Positions 8,733 through 16,416 of a DNA stretch of 64,000 bases are shown piece by piece; position 1 is the first letter of the stretch, and every line of letters starts with the position of its first letter. Both the position numbers and the translations under genes were made by a program. This stretch comes from UBA2336 sp031395485 (lineage in GTDB: Bacteria; Bacteroidota; Bacteroidia; Cytophagales; Cyclobacteriaceae). The notes beneath the pieces were generated by a model. That model ran no database searches. It had not been told where the DNA came from and worked only from the letters and a program-made list of their open reading frames with translations. The DNA is taken from NCBI GenBank assembly GCA_031395485.1, contig JANNUS010000010.1, forward strand, positions 372,001 through 436,000. The letters are read 5' to 3'.

Positions 8733-10304
8733 ATGACAAAGCGCACCCATAGTGATCCATCCCAACACGGAAAATTTCAAGAACTTGATCGTAAAAACCA
8801 GGAGGCGTTATTAGGTGGAGGAGAAAAGCGGATAGATCAACAGCATGCGAAAGGTAAACTCACCGCCCGAGAACGCGTGCAATTGTTAGTTGACGAAGGC
8901 ACATTTGAAGAACTAGGAAAATTTGTGATGCACCGTAGCAAAGATTTTGGGTTAGATAAGGAGTATTATCTTGGAGATGGTGTAGTAACAGGATACGGAA
9001 AAGTGAATGGGAGATTAGTGTACGTTTTTTCTCAAGACTTTACCGTGTTTGGAGGGTCTTTATCAGAAACCCATGCTGAAAAGATTGTGAAGATTATGGA
9101 CCTGGCCATGAAAAATGGTGCTCCGGTAATTGGGTTGAATGATTCTGGTGGTGCTCGAATACAAGAAGGAGTTGTTTCTCTTGGCGGCTATGCCGATATT
9201 TTTTATCGCAATACCATGGCATCGGGTGTTGTGCCTCAAATTTCTGCCATCATGGGTCCTTGCGCTGGAGGTGCAGTTTATTCGCCAGCTATTACAGATT
9301 TTATTTTTATGGTAGAGAATACTTCATTCATGTTTGTGACCGGCCCAAACGTAGTAAAAACAGTAACACATGAAAATGTTACACCCGAAGAGTTAGGCGG
9401 AGCCTCTACCCATAGCACGAAGAGCGGAGTTACACATTTTTCTTGTGCCAATGAGGCAGCCTGCATAAATGAGATAAAGAAATTATTGAGTTATGTACCA
9501 CAAAATTGCGAGGATGATGTTCCTCGGGTAGCGTATACAATTGGAAACGAGAAAAGAGAAACATTAAATACGATCATTCCATCTAACCCTAATCAACCTT
9601 ACGACATGCGTGAGGTCGTGAATGGAATTGTGGATGCTGAAAGTTTTTTTGAGGTACACCGGAATTTTGCTGAAAATATTATTGTTGGATTTGCCCGAAT
9701 CGCAGGAAGAAGCATCGGCATTGTAGGAAACCAACCTGCTTCGTTAGCAGGTGTACTGGATATTGATGCCAGCGTTAAGGGCGCACGCTTTGTGCGCTTC
9801 TGTGATTGCTTTAATATTCCATTATTAGTGTTAGAGGACGTACCCGGATTTTTACCGGGTACAGACCAGGAGTGGAACGCCATTATTACAAATGGTGCAA
9901 AACTCTTATATGCCTTCTCTGAAGCAACAGTGCCGCGCGTAACGGTAATTACCCGTAAAGCATATGGTGGTGCATATGATGTGATGAACTCAAAGCACAT
10001 TGGTGCAGATATGAATTATGCGTGGCCGACAGCTGAGATTGCCGTAATGGGAGCTAAGGGAGCTGCTGAAATAATTTTCAAAAAGGAAATTTCAGAAGCA
10101 ACTGACCCGAAAGCGAAGTTAGAGGAGAAAGTTGATGAGTACACACGCAAGTTTGCAAATCCCTACAAGGCTGCCCATCGTGGATATGTTGATGAAGTAA
10201 TCTATCCGGATCAAACACGCCAAAAGTTAATAGCAGCTTTCGAGATGCTGGAAAATAAGGTAGCTACACTGCCGAAGAAAAAACACGGAAATATTCCTTT
10301 GTAA
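8733..10304 (+). CDS. Acyl-CoA carboxylase carboxyltransferase subunit (propionyl-CoA carboxylase beta type)
   Basis: A 523-aa biotin-dependent carboxyltransferase with two crotonase-like halves. Motifs: GGEKRIDQQHAKGKLTARER at the N-terminus, SQDFTVFGGSLSETHAEKI, GLNDSGGARIQEGV (N-half oxyanion loop), GPCAGGAVYSPA, and in the C-half DVPGFLPGTDQE and RKAYGGAYDVMNSK. These match the propionyl-CoA carboxylase / methylmalonyl-CoA decarboxylase alpha group (PccB/MmdA). It moves carboxyl groups between biotin and propionyl-CoA, in propionate or odd-chain and branched-chain catabolism. No biotin carboxylase or biotin carrier gene is adjacent. The M42 peptidase follows after 25 bp. Confidence 0.9.
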   Translation: MTKRTHSDPSQHGKFQELDRKNQEALLGGGEKRIDQQHAKGKLTARERVQLLVDEGTFEELGKFVMHRSKDFGLDKEYYLGDGVVTGYGKVNGRLVYVFSQDFTVFGGSLSETHAEKIVKIMDLAMKNGAPVIGLNDSGGARIQEGVVSLGGYADIFYRNTMASGVVPQISAIMGPCAGGAVYSPAITDFIFMVENTSFMFVTGPNVVKTVTHENVTPEELGGASTHSTKSGVTHFSCANEAACINEIKKLLSYVPQNCEDDVPRVAYTIGNEKRETLNTIIPSNPNQPYDMREVVNGIVDAESFFEVHRNFAENIIVGFARIAGRSIGIVGNQPASLAGVLDIDASVKGARFVRFCDCFNIPLLVLEDVPGFLPGTDQEWNAIITNGAKLLYAFSEATVPRVTVITRKAYGGAYDVMNSKHIGADMNYAWPTAEIAVMGAKGAAEIIFKKEISEATDPKAKLEEKVDEYTRKFANPYKAAHRGYVDEVIYPDQTRQKLIAAFEMLENKVATLPKKKHGNIPL

Positions 10305-10329
10305 ATTGGAAAGAGTATAAATTTTGAAA

Positions 10330-11409
10330 ATGGAACTTATGGACAAGAAGAGTAAAAGTTTTTTATTTGAGTACCTCAACAATGCGTCACCAACTGGCTT
10401 TGAATCCTCAGGTCAACAAATATGGCTGGATTATCTGAAACCCTACATTGACGAATACATTGTGGATGTATATGGTACGGCCGTAGGAGTAGTGAATCCT
10501 AAAGGAAAATACAAAGTAGTAATTGAAGCACATGCTGATGAGATTTCCTGGTTTGTAAACTACATTACAGATGAGGGGTATATTTATGTGCGTAGAAATG
10601 GAGGATCCGACCATCAAATTGCGCCATCTATGCGCGTAAACCTTCATACGGATAAAGGAATTGTAAAAGGTGTATTTGGATGGCCTGCTATTCACGTTCG
10701 CGATGCAGGAAAAGAGGAAGCTCCTTCGCTCAAAAATATTTTTATTGATATCGGTGCGGAATCTAAGAAGGAAGTAGATGAGATGGGAGTACACGTAGGC
10801 ACGGTAATCACTTTTGAAGATGAGTTAATGGAGCTTAATAAGAATTTCCTTACAGGAAGGGCGCTGGATAACCGTATGGGTGGGTTCATGATTGCAGAAG
10901 TGACCCGAAGGCTACATGAAAACAAGAAGAAACTTCCTTACTGCTTGTATATAGTAAATGCAGTTCAAGAAGAAATTGGCTTACGGGGAGCCGAAATGAT
11001 CTCCAGAAGGCTAAAACCAGACTTGGCCATATGTACGGATGTAACACACGATACACAGTCACCCATGTACAATAAGAAAGAGAGTGGGAATTTAAAATGC
11101 GGTTCAGGCCCCGTTGTATGCTATGGGCCTGCCGTTCAAAATAATGTGCTTAAAATGCTTATTCAGACTGCTGAAAAGCAAAAAATTCCATTCCAACGCC
11201 AAGCCGTAAGTCGCTCTACGGGAACCGATACAGATTCTTTCGCATATTCTTTCGAAGGAGTTGCTTCAGGTCTTATTTCATTACCTCTAAAATACATGCA
11301 TACAACCGTTGAGACAGTTCATAAAAATGATGTAGAAAACGTGATAAAGCTCATTTATGAGGTTTTATTGCAGGTAAAACCAGGTCACGACTTTAGGTAC
11401 ATTAAGTAA
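10330..11409 (+). CDS. M42 family metallopeptidase (aminopeptidase)
   Basis: A dinuclear-metal aminopeptidase of the M42 (glutamyl aminopeptidase / tetrahedral TET) family, about 359 aa. Candidate metal ligands and catalytic residues: HADEISWFV, GRALDNRMGG, the EE pair in VQEEIGLRGAE, CTDVTHD, and the late His in MHTTVETVHKNDVEN. Residues of the PDZ-like dimerisation insert lie near GVFGWPAIHVRD. Starts at ATG 10330 (MELMDKK) or 10339 (MDKKSKS); a TTG at 10324 also exists. It lies 25 bp after the carboxyltransferase and may be co-transcribed. Terminator at 11451. Confidence 0.88.
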   Translation: MELMDKKSKSFLFEYLNNASPTGFESSGQQIWLDYLKPYIDEYIVDVYGTAVGVVNPKGKYKVVIEAHADEISWFVNYITDEGYIYVRRNGGSDHQIAPSMRVNLHTDKGIVKGVFGWPAIHVRDAGKEEAPSLKNIFIDIGAESKKEVDEMGVHVGTVITFEDELMELNKNFLTGRALDNRMGGFMIAEVTRRLHENKKKLPYCLYIVNAVQEEIGLRGAEMISRRLKPDLAICTDVTHDTQSPMYNKKESGNLKCGSGPVVCYGPAVQNNVLKMLIQTAEKQKIPFQRQAVSRSTGTDTDSFAYSFEGVASGLISLPLKYMHTTVETVHKNDVENVIKLIYEVLLQVKPGHDFRYIK

Positions 11410-11450
11410 TTGTTAATCGAAACCTTACATTCGAAAGAATAAGGTCAGGA

Positions 11451-11486
11451 TAGGCTCTTCCACGCACACGGAGGAGCCTATTTTTG
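11451..11486 (+). terminator. Rho-independent terminator after the M42 peptidase
   Basis: An 11-bp stem (TAGGCTCTTCC at 11451-11461 with GGAGGAGCCTA at 11470-11480, one G-T pair), an 8-nt loop and TTTTTG. It lies 41 bp past the stop codon and upstream of the first YfiR-like gene. Confidence 0.9.
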
Positions 11487-11516
11487 TGCCATCAAACAAT
11501 ATAAAAAAGACCTCAA

Positions 11517-12032
11517 ATGAAAAAGATTCAAAAAGCCCTAGTAGCCCTGTTCATTTTTAGCAGTACCGCAGTATTTTCTCAAGACAGACCTATGCACGAA
11601 GTGTATTCCATGATGGTTTATAACTTCATTAAGTATGTTCAGTGGCCTGACCATTCAGAAGGTGGTGAGTTTGTGATTGGCATAGTTGGAAACACAGAAT
11701 TATATACAACACTAAATGCCTGGTATGGTGGCAAGCCCCGTGGTGGAAAAACATATGTGATAAAGAAATTCCATAATGCAGCTGAAGTTGCGAATTGTCA
11801 TGTGGTTTTTATTGACAAAACTAAGAGCAGCGAATTCGATGCGGTAAACAGTAAAGTGAAAGGCAAAGGAACACTAGTTATTACAGATAAGGCCGGTTTA
11901 GGTGAAAAGGGAAGCGCTATTAATTTTAAGAACGTTGATAATAAACTGAAATTCGAGTTAAATCAGCGTGCTGTTGAAGCTTCTAACCTGAAAGTGGCTG
12001 GTACACTTTCTTCGATGGCAATATTGATTTAA
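11517..12032 (+). CDS. YfiR/HmsC-like (DUF4154) periplasmic protein, copy 1
   Basis: A 171-aa protein with a signal peptide (MKKIQKALVALFIFSSTAVFS) and a DUF4154/YfiR-type domain. Key segments: YNFIKYVQWPDHS, EFVIGIVGN, NCHVVFIDKTKSSEF, GTLVITDKAGLGEKGSAINF and KLKFELNQRAVEASNLKVAGTLSSMAI. In Pseudomonas, YfiR is a periplasmic repressor of the diguanylate cyclase YfiN; here no diguanylate cyclase or YfiB-like partner is adjacent, so the role is open. It is a tandem paralogue of the next gene, 99 bp downstream. Several lines match position for position (YNFIKYVQWP is identical in both). Confidence 0.8.
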   Translation: MKKIQKALVALFIFSSTAVFSQDRPMHEVYSMMVYNFIKYVQWPDHSEGGEFVIGIVGNTELYTTLNAWYGGKPRGGKTYVIKKFHNAAEVANCHVVFIDKTKSSEFDAVNSKVKGKGTLVITDKAGLGEKGSAINFKNVDNKLKFELNQRAVEASNLKVAGTLSSMAILI

Positions 12033-12050
12033 GGATTGATTGTAAAATAT

Positions 12051-12073
12051 TTATCCCACAAAATGGGGGATAA
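12051..12073 (+). other. Stem-loop between the two YfiR-like genes
   Basis: TTATCCC (12051-12057) and GGGATAA (12067-12073) form a 7-bp stem with a 9-nt loop. No T run follows directly, so it may be an attenuating or mRNA-stabilising hairpin rather than a full terminator. Confidence 0.4.
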
Positions 12074-12131
12074 TCTTCTGTCAAAAATCTAAAAAAGTTG
12101 TAATTTCAAAAAAACAAAACCCTCTATTTTT

Positions 12132-12641
12132 ATGAAAAAAATTAGTTTAACCCTTATGGCACTTGTTTTTACTGCAGGTGTTTGGGCTCAAGAACGGAAA
12201 ACCCATGAGATTCACGCTGCCATGCTTTATAATTTCATTAAGTATGTTCAGTGGCCTACTGAGGCCGATGGTGGCGAGTTTGTTGTTGGTGTAATGGGTG
12301 AAGATGATGTTTTTAATACCCTAAAAACATGGTATGATGGAAAGCCGAAGGGAACTAAAAAGTATGTAATTAAAAAACTCGCATCGGCCGCTGAAGCTGG
12401 TGCATGCCAGGTGGTTTATCTGGGTAAAGGCAAAAGCAAAGAGCTTGAGAATATAATGGGAAGTATAAACGGAAAATCTGTTTTAACCATTACCGATGGC
12501 AATGGGTTGGGTAAGAAGGGAAGTTGCATCAACTTTAAAGTGATTGATGGCAAATTAAAGTTTGAATTGAATCAAGCTACAGTCAGTAGCCAGAGCCTGA
12601 AAGTTTCAGGTCAGCTTAGCAGCATGGCTATTATGATATAG
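12132..12641 (+). CDS. YfiR/HmsC-like (DUF4154) periplasmic protein, copy 2
   Basis: A 169-aa paralogue of the preceding gene. It has a signal peptide (MKKISLTLMALVFTAGVWA) and the same domain order: YNFIKYVQWPTEADGGEFVVGVMG, ACQVVYLGKGKSKEL, SVLTITDGNGLGKKGSCINF, KLKFELNQATVSSQSLKVSGQLSSMAIMI. A Cys in GSCINF and one in GACQ differ from copy 1. Divergence is substantial across the whole length, so this is an old duplication and not an assembly artefact. It is probably expressed from the same or a nearby promoter as copy 1. Function is inferred only from the family. Confidence 0.8.
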   Translation: MKKISLTLMALVFTAGVWAQERKTHEIHAAMLYNFIKYVQWPTEADGGEFVVGVMGEDDVFNTLKTWYDGKPKGTKKYVIKKLASAAEAGACQVVYLGKGKSKELENIMGSINGKSVLTITDGNGLGKKGSCINFKVIDGKLKFELNQATVSSQSLKVSGQLSSMAIMI

Positions 12642-12822
12642 TATTTTCGACACTACATCAAATCAACAGTTTCTATTGGTTTGAGTTAACGATATACGCG
12701 CAGGGTTACGGAGTTTTATTGAGAGGGTCTTTCTTCGTGTGCTCTGTGCGTTATTTTTTTAGGATTCTCGATTAGAATCTAATAAAATCCACCTCTAATC
12801 TGAAATCTTTCAAATCCTGATC

Positions 12823-12830
12823 TATTTTTG
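12823..12830 (+). promoter_or_regulatory. -7 promoter box of the BtuF-fold gene
   Basis: TATTTTTG matches TAnnTTTG exactly and ends 5 nt before the ATG at 12836. Initiation at this box would give a leaderless or nearly leaderless mRNA. A -33 element is not clear. Confidence 0.5.
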
Positions 12831-12835
12831 TTTTC

Positions 12836-13624
12836 ATGGCATTGAGAACATTCATAGATCAACTGGGGAATCAAAGTACCATTTCATTTCCCCCGCAACG
12901 AATCATATCCCTTGTTCCTTCGCAAACTGAATTGTTAGCAGATCTCGGATTAGGAGACCGGGTAGTCGGTATCACTAAATTCTGTGTTCATCCAGAAACC
13001 TGGAGAAAATCTAAAACCATTGTTGGCGGCACGAAGAAATTTGAGTTTGATCAAATCAGAGAACTTCAACCCGACTTGATTATTGGCAATAAGGAAGAAA
13101 ACTATCAGGCTGGGATAGAGCAGCTAATGGCGGAATATCCTGTTTGGATGAGCGACATTGTTACAATTGATGATGCGCTTACCATGATTAAGCAAATAGG
13201 AATGTTGACGAAAAGCGATCAGCAGGCTAGCGAGCTAGTGGATCAAATTACAGATGCATTTTTAAGAATAGAAAAACTTCCGCCACTTCGTGCGCTATAC
13301 TTAATTTGGAGAACCCCGTGGATGGCCGCAGCATCGGGTACGTTCATTCATGAATTAATGATGTTGGCCGGACTCCAAAATTGCCTTGTGTCAAGTGCAC
13401 GATATCCTGAGCTTAATGAGGAAGAAATGAAAACGTTGGACCCTCAGATCATACTTCTCTCTTCTGAGCCATACCCTTTTGGGCAGAAGCATGTAGATGA
13501 AATTCAAAAAATATATCCGCGAGCTAAAGTTTTATTGGTAGACGGTGAGCTGTTTTCGTGGTATGGGAGCAGGCTTAGGAAGTTTCCGGATTACGTGAAA
13601 TCTATTAAACTACGGTTGTCTTAA
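12836..13624 (+). CDS. BtuF/periplasmic-binding-fold protein (helical backbone metal receptor)
   Basis: A 262-aa protein of the class III periplasmic binding fold that usually binds cobalamin, haem or iron siderophores for ABC importers. Motifs: PQRIISLVPSQTELLADLGLGDRVVGITKFC near the start, FDQIRELQPDLIIGNKEEN, and ALYLIWRTPWMAAASGTFIHELMMLAG. Unlike classical BtuF it has no signal peptide or lipobox: the fold begins at about residue 20, so the product is predicted to be cytosolic. No permease or ATPase genes adjoin. It overlaps the convergent aroA by 20 bp. Confidence 0.8.
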   Translation: MALRTFIDQLGNQSTISFPPQRIISLVPSQTELLADLGLGDRVVGITKFCVHPETWRKSKTIVGGTKKFEFDQIRELQPDLIIGNKEENYQAGIEQLMAEYPVWMSDIVTIDDALTMIKQIGMLTKSDQQASELVDQITDAFLRIEKLPPLRALYLIWRTPWMAAASGTFIHELMMLAGLQNCLVSSARYPELNEEEMKTLDPQIILLSSEPYPFGQKHVDEIQKIYPRAKVLLVDGELFSWYGSRLRKFPDYVKSIKLRLS

Positions 13625-14840
13625 ATCCCACCTGCCTAACATCCTCCCAAAATTTTGGATACGATTTCCGGGTTACATCTGGGTCTTCAATAGTAACATC
13701 AGCCAAGACAGCCAATGGAGCAAAGGCCATCGCCATCCGGTGGTCGAGGTAGGTATTAAACGAGAATGTGGTGAATGCTCTCTTTTTCGATGGTGAAAGA
13801 ATCCATTTTCCATTTTCTTCTATGAATGTAGCCCCCAGTTTTTCTAATTCCTGTTGAAGGGCTTTAATGCGGTCTGTTTCTTTAATGCGCAAACTTTCCA
13901 GCCCAGCGAAAACAACTTTTATTCCTTTTGCAGCACAAACCACAGCTATTGTTTGAGCCAGATCGGGGCAATGAGTAAAGTCCCATGTCAAGTTATTTTG
14001 ATGTTCCTTTTTACTTAGGATAAGTCCATTGCCCTTTTGGGTTGACCTTACTCCTAAAAGGTCCATAATATCAACGATCACCTTGTCGCCCTGCAACGAT
14101 TTCATGGTCATGTTTGGAAGTTCAATAGCGGCATGATCGGCCAAGGCTACAAAGGCAAACCAATAACTCGCAGCAGACCAATCGGATTCAACAGTTAATT
14201 GAGCAGCGGTGTATGTTTCGTGTGGAATATGAATCTCTTTTTCTCCCAACTGGCAACGTATGCCAAACTGCTTCATTATTGAGACCGTCATTTCAATATA
14301 CGGTCGGCTGGTAACCTTGCCCTCAAATTTTAAATGCAATCCTTTAGGAAGAAGTGGTGCCACCATCATAAGGGCAGAGATATACTGGCTGCTAACATCG
14401 CCCCGAATGGATAATTCGGTTCTTAATTGACCCTTAAACCCTTGAGTTTTTATTGGTGGAAACCCTTCCTTTTCTAGGTATTCGATTTCAGCTCCTAGCT
14501 TTCGAAGTGCATCCACCAGAATTCCAATAGGTCGGTGCTTCATTCGATCTGTACCCGTAATCACTTTATGTATACCCTTTATGGCACAAAACGCGGTAAG
14601 AAACCGCATAGTGGTACCGGCATCCTCCACATTTAGTTCATGAGCTTCCGTTAGAACGAGCGTTCTCATGAGGTGTGTGTCGTTCGCGTCTGAAAGGTTT
14701 AGCAAAGATGAAGTGAAACCCGCAAGCGCATCAAGTATAATAGCCCGGTTGCTTATGCTTTTGGAAGCCGGTAAGTTCTTTACCAATCCCGTAATCGTAT
14801 TCTGTTTATAAAGTGTAATGCTGTTATTCAAAACTATCAA
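13605..14840 (-). CDS. aroA: 3-phosphoshikimate 1-carboxyvinyltransferase (EPSP synthase)
   Basis: Sixth step of the shikimate pathway: shikimate 3-phosphate plus PEP gives EPSP. Family motifs: LPASKSISNRAIILDALAG, VEDAGTTMRFLTAF (variant of the NAGT loop), RGDVSSQYISALMM, RIKETDRIKAL and YLDHRMAMAFAPLAV. No ATG lies near the N-terminus; in-frame TTGs at 14840 and 14831 are the plausible starts (411 or 408 aa). The 3' end overlaps the convergent BtuF-fold gene by 20 bp. aroB lies 262 bp upstream in the same orientation, separated by a small opposite-strand gene. aroE is at 59856, so the pathway genes are dispersed. Confidence 0.93.
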   Translation of the reverse strand: MIVLNNSITLYKQNTITGLVKNLPASKSISNRAIILDALAGFTSSLLNLSDANDTHLMRTLVLTEAHELNVEDAGTTMRFLTAFCAIKGIHKVITGTDRMKHRPIGILVDALRKLGAEIEYLEKEGFPPIKTQGFKGQLRTELSIRGDVSSQYISALMMVAPLLPKGLHLKFEGKVTSRPYIEMTVSIMKQFGIRCQLGEKEIHIPHETYTAAQLTVESDWSAASYWFAFVALADHAAIELPNMTMKSLQGDKVIVDIMDLLGVRSTQKGNGLILSKKEHQNNLTWDFTHCPDLAQTIAVVCAAKGIKVVFAGLESLRIKETDRIKALQQELEKLGATFIEENGKWILSPSKKRAFTTFSFNTYLDHRMAMAFAPLAVLADVTIEDPDVTRKSYPKFWEDVRQVGFKTTVV

Positions 14841-14901
14841 GTGTTAGCCAGTAAGTTAAAAGTTGTTTGAGTTTTTTCTCGAGGTTTGAAACAATTATAA
14901 T

Positions 14902-14909
14902 TAATTTTG
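14902..14909 (+). promoter_or_regulatory. -7 promoter box of the YtxH-like gene
   Basis: TAATTTTG matches TAnnTTTG, 13 nt before the ATG at 14923. TTTG at 14885-14888 is present but at a short spacing (13 bp), so the -33 assignment is uncertain. Confidence 0.45.
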
Positions 14910-14922
14910 GGTTTAAGAGGAT

Positions 14923-15111
14923 ATGAGTACAACCAAAAAAATAGCGATTGGATTAGGGGTTGCATCCGGTGCATTGTTGGCGGCTTGGCTTCTTACGGGC
15001 GATCGTAAGAAAAAAACGAAGGAGTTTATAGCTAAGAAGGCCGATACTATCAAAAAGACCTTCAAAAGGGACAATGAATCTTCCGAGGATTCTGATGTTC
15101 ACTATGTTTGA
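14923..15111 (+). CDS. YtxH-like small membrane protein
   Basis: A 62-aa protein. It has a Gly/Ala-rich transmembrane segment (about residues 7-25, IAIGLGVASGALLAAWLL), then a strongly basic amphipathic stretch (GDRKKKTKEFIAKKADTIKKTFKR) and an acidic end. This is the layout of YtxH-domain stress-associated proteins; the exact role is unknown. Its stop overlaps the 3' end of convergent aroB by 10 bp. A recognisable -7 box 13 nt upstream supports it as a real gene. Confidence 0.65.
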   Translation: MSTTKKIAIGLGVASGALLAAWLLTGDRKKKTKEFIAKKADTIKKTFKRDNESSEDSDVHYV

Positions 15112-16172
15112 AGTAACTGATAGTATGTCAAGCAATCTTCGATCTCGCCAAGACTGACCTCCACATCCCAGGTGGCTCTTCCAATTCCATTTGGAAGCAC
15201 GAACAGAACACTATTGCCTTTATTTTTTTTATCCTGCAAGCAAAGCTCCCGGATAGTTTTCACTTGGTTTTTAGGGATGTTCAGTTTCCCAAAGATTTTC
15301 AAAATATACGTACTGATTTCCTGCAAGGACGGTTCAGTCAACATGTTCCGGTTCTTTGCTAAATACGCCTCTGTAATTAGTCCTGCAGCAATGGCCTCTC
15401 CGTGAAGGATTTTATTGCTGTTGGCAAGAAAGAAGCTTTCGAGTGCATGACCAATAGTATGACCGGCATTTAAGGTTTTCCGGAGCCCTTTTTCATATGG
15501 ATCCGCTTGCACTACCGAGCATTTGAAGGCGACTGACTTTGGTACCAAAACTTCCCACGGCTGATCCATTAGTGCTTTAGAGCGGATCTCATCCCAAAGT
15601 TTTTTATCAGATATCAAAGCATGTTTGACGATCTCGGCAAACCCAGACCGCAATTCGTTTTTGGGTAAGGTTTTCAAAAATCCACTGTAAATCAGGTTGA
15701 GTGTTGGCTCGTGAAATATTCCGATGTGGTTTTTCAAGTGATCGAAGTCAATGCCAAGTTTGCCTCCGATGCTGGCATCAGCCTGAGCCAAAAGCGTAGT
15801 AGGAAGCGTAATAAAATCAATCCCCCGTTTATAAGTTGCTGCGCAAAACCCACCCATATCGCCCAGCACTCCGCCTCCAATAATAACCAAAGCTGAATGT
15901 CGATCTAACTGTGCTTCAGTCATGGCTTGCCAGATTGTAGAGCAGGTTTGTAGATTTTTCGACTCTTCACCGCTTTGAATTTTGATTAGCGTGTGAGTTG
16001 ATAAATAATCTTTTAGTAAAGGATAGCAGAGCTTGGCTGTATTTTCATCAGTCAATACGGCTATTTTGGAATATTTTTTATCCGAAAGGAAGGCCTGTAA
16101 GTCTAAACCAGGGTTTTGAGTAAGGATAATATTTTTAGGGAGCATTCCGTTCATTTCAGATTCTATGTTCAT
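15102..16172 (-). CDS. aroB: 3-dehydroquinate synthase
   Basis: Second step of the shikimate pathway, converting DAHP to 3-dehydroquinate with NAD and a divalent metal. Motifs: IGGGVLGDMGGFCAATYKRGI (NAD loop; first G at residue about 99), TTLLAQADASIGGKLGIDF, LRSGFAEIVKHALI with a metal Glu, and the metal His residues in NAGHTIGHALES and LHGEAIAAGL. At 356 aa it has the usual length; the ATG at 16172 is the first of several Met codons. Divergent from proline dehydrogenase with 244 bp between the start codons. Confidence 0.95.
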   Translation of the reverse strand: MNIESEMNGMLPKNIILTQNPGLDLQAFLSDKKYSKIAVLTDENTAKLCYPLLKDYLSTHTLIKIQSGEESKNLQTCSTIWQAMTEAQLDRHSALVIIGGGVLGDMGGFCAATYKRGIDFITLPTTLLAQADASIGGKLGIDFDHLKNHIGIFHEPTLNLIYSGFLKTLPKNELRSGFAEIVKHALISDKKLWDEIRSKALMDQPWEVLVPKSVAFKCSVVQADPYEKGLRKTLNAGHTIGHALESFFLANSNKILHGEAIAAGLITEAYLAKNRNMLTEPSLQEISTYILKIFGKLNIPKNQVKTIRELCLQDKKNKGNSVLFVLPNGIGRATWDVEVSLGEIEDCLTYYQLLQT

Positions 16173-16335
16173 GTTTTCTGTTTGTAACGGGATGTATAAC
16201 CGCCCGGAGTTCCAGGGTTTTTAAAATAGGGATCTAAACATTAATTTTCATCACTTAAAATTACCTATTAAAAGCACCAAATCACAAGCTTCAAATCATT
16301 CGTACAGGTCGTTAGAACTTCTAGGAATTTGATGG

Positions 16336-16367
16336 TTGACTATTGGAATTTATATGAGTTATCTTTG
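16336..16367 (+). promoter_or_regulatory. Promoter of proline dehydrogenase
   Basis: TTG at 16336-16338 and TATCTTTG at 16360-16367 are 21 bp apart, a good match to the Bacteroidota -33/-7 promoter (TTG, 19-21 bp, TAnnTTTG). Initiation would be near 16373-16375. This places the start of translation at the ATG at 16417 rather than at the upstream in-frame codons. Confidence 0.65.
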
Positions 16368-16370
16368 CAC

Positions 16371-16401
16371 GCCCGAAGCGTACCATTTCTTACGGGCGGG
16401 C
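16371..16401 (+). promoter_or_regulatory. Hairpin in the 5' leader of proline dehydrogenase
   Basis: GCCCG (16371-16375) pairs with CGGGC (16397-16401) and CGTA (16379-16382) with TACG (16391-16394), an interrupted stem closing an 8-nt loop. It would be at the very 5' end of the mRNA, before the ATG at 16417. It could stabilise the transcript or regulate it; no T run follows within 5 nt of the stem. Confidence 0.4.
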
Positions 16402-16416
16402 GCACCCTTTTTACCC

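Noticed and set aside
9599..10000. Long antisense open frames such as this one opposite the carboxyltransferase
   Set aside because: They are shadows of strongly conserved genes on the other strand, with no family similarity and no promoter or start context.
11517..12641. Tandem YfiR-like genes as an assembly artefact
   Set aside because: The two copies differ throughout in DNA and protein, so they are an old real duplication.
12642..12835. Degenerate 'cacagag' type intergenic repeat
   Set aside because: The spacer has words resembling a widespread cgcagag/cacagag repeat (near 12698-12760), but too degenerate to call. No gene is visible there.
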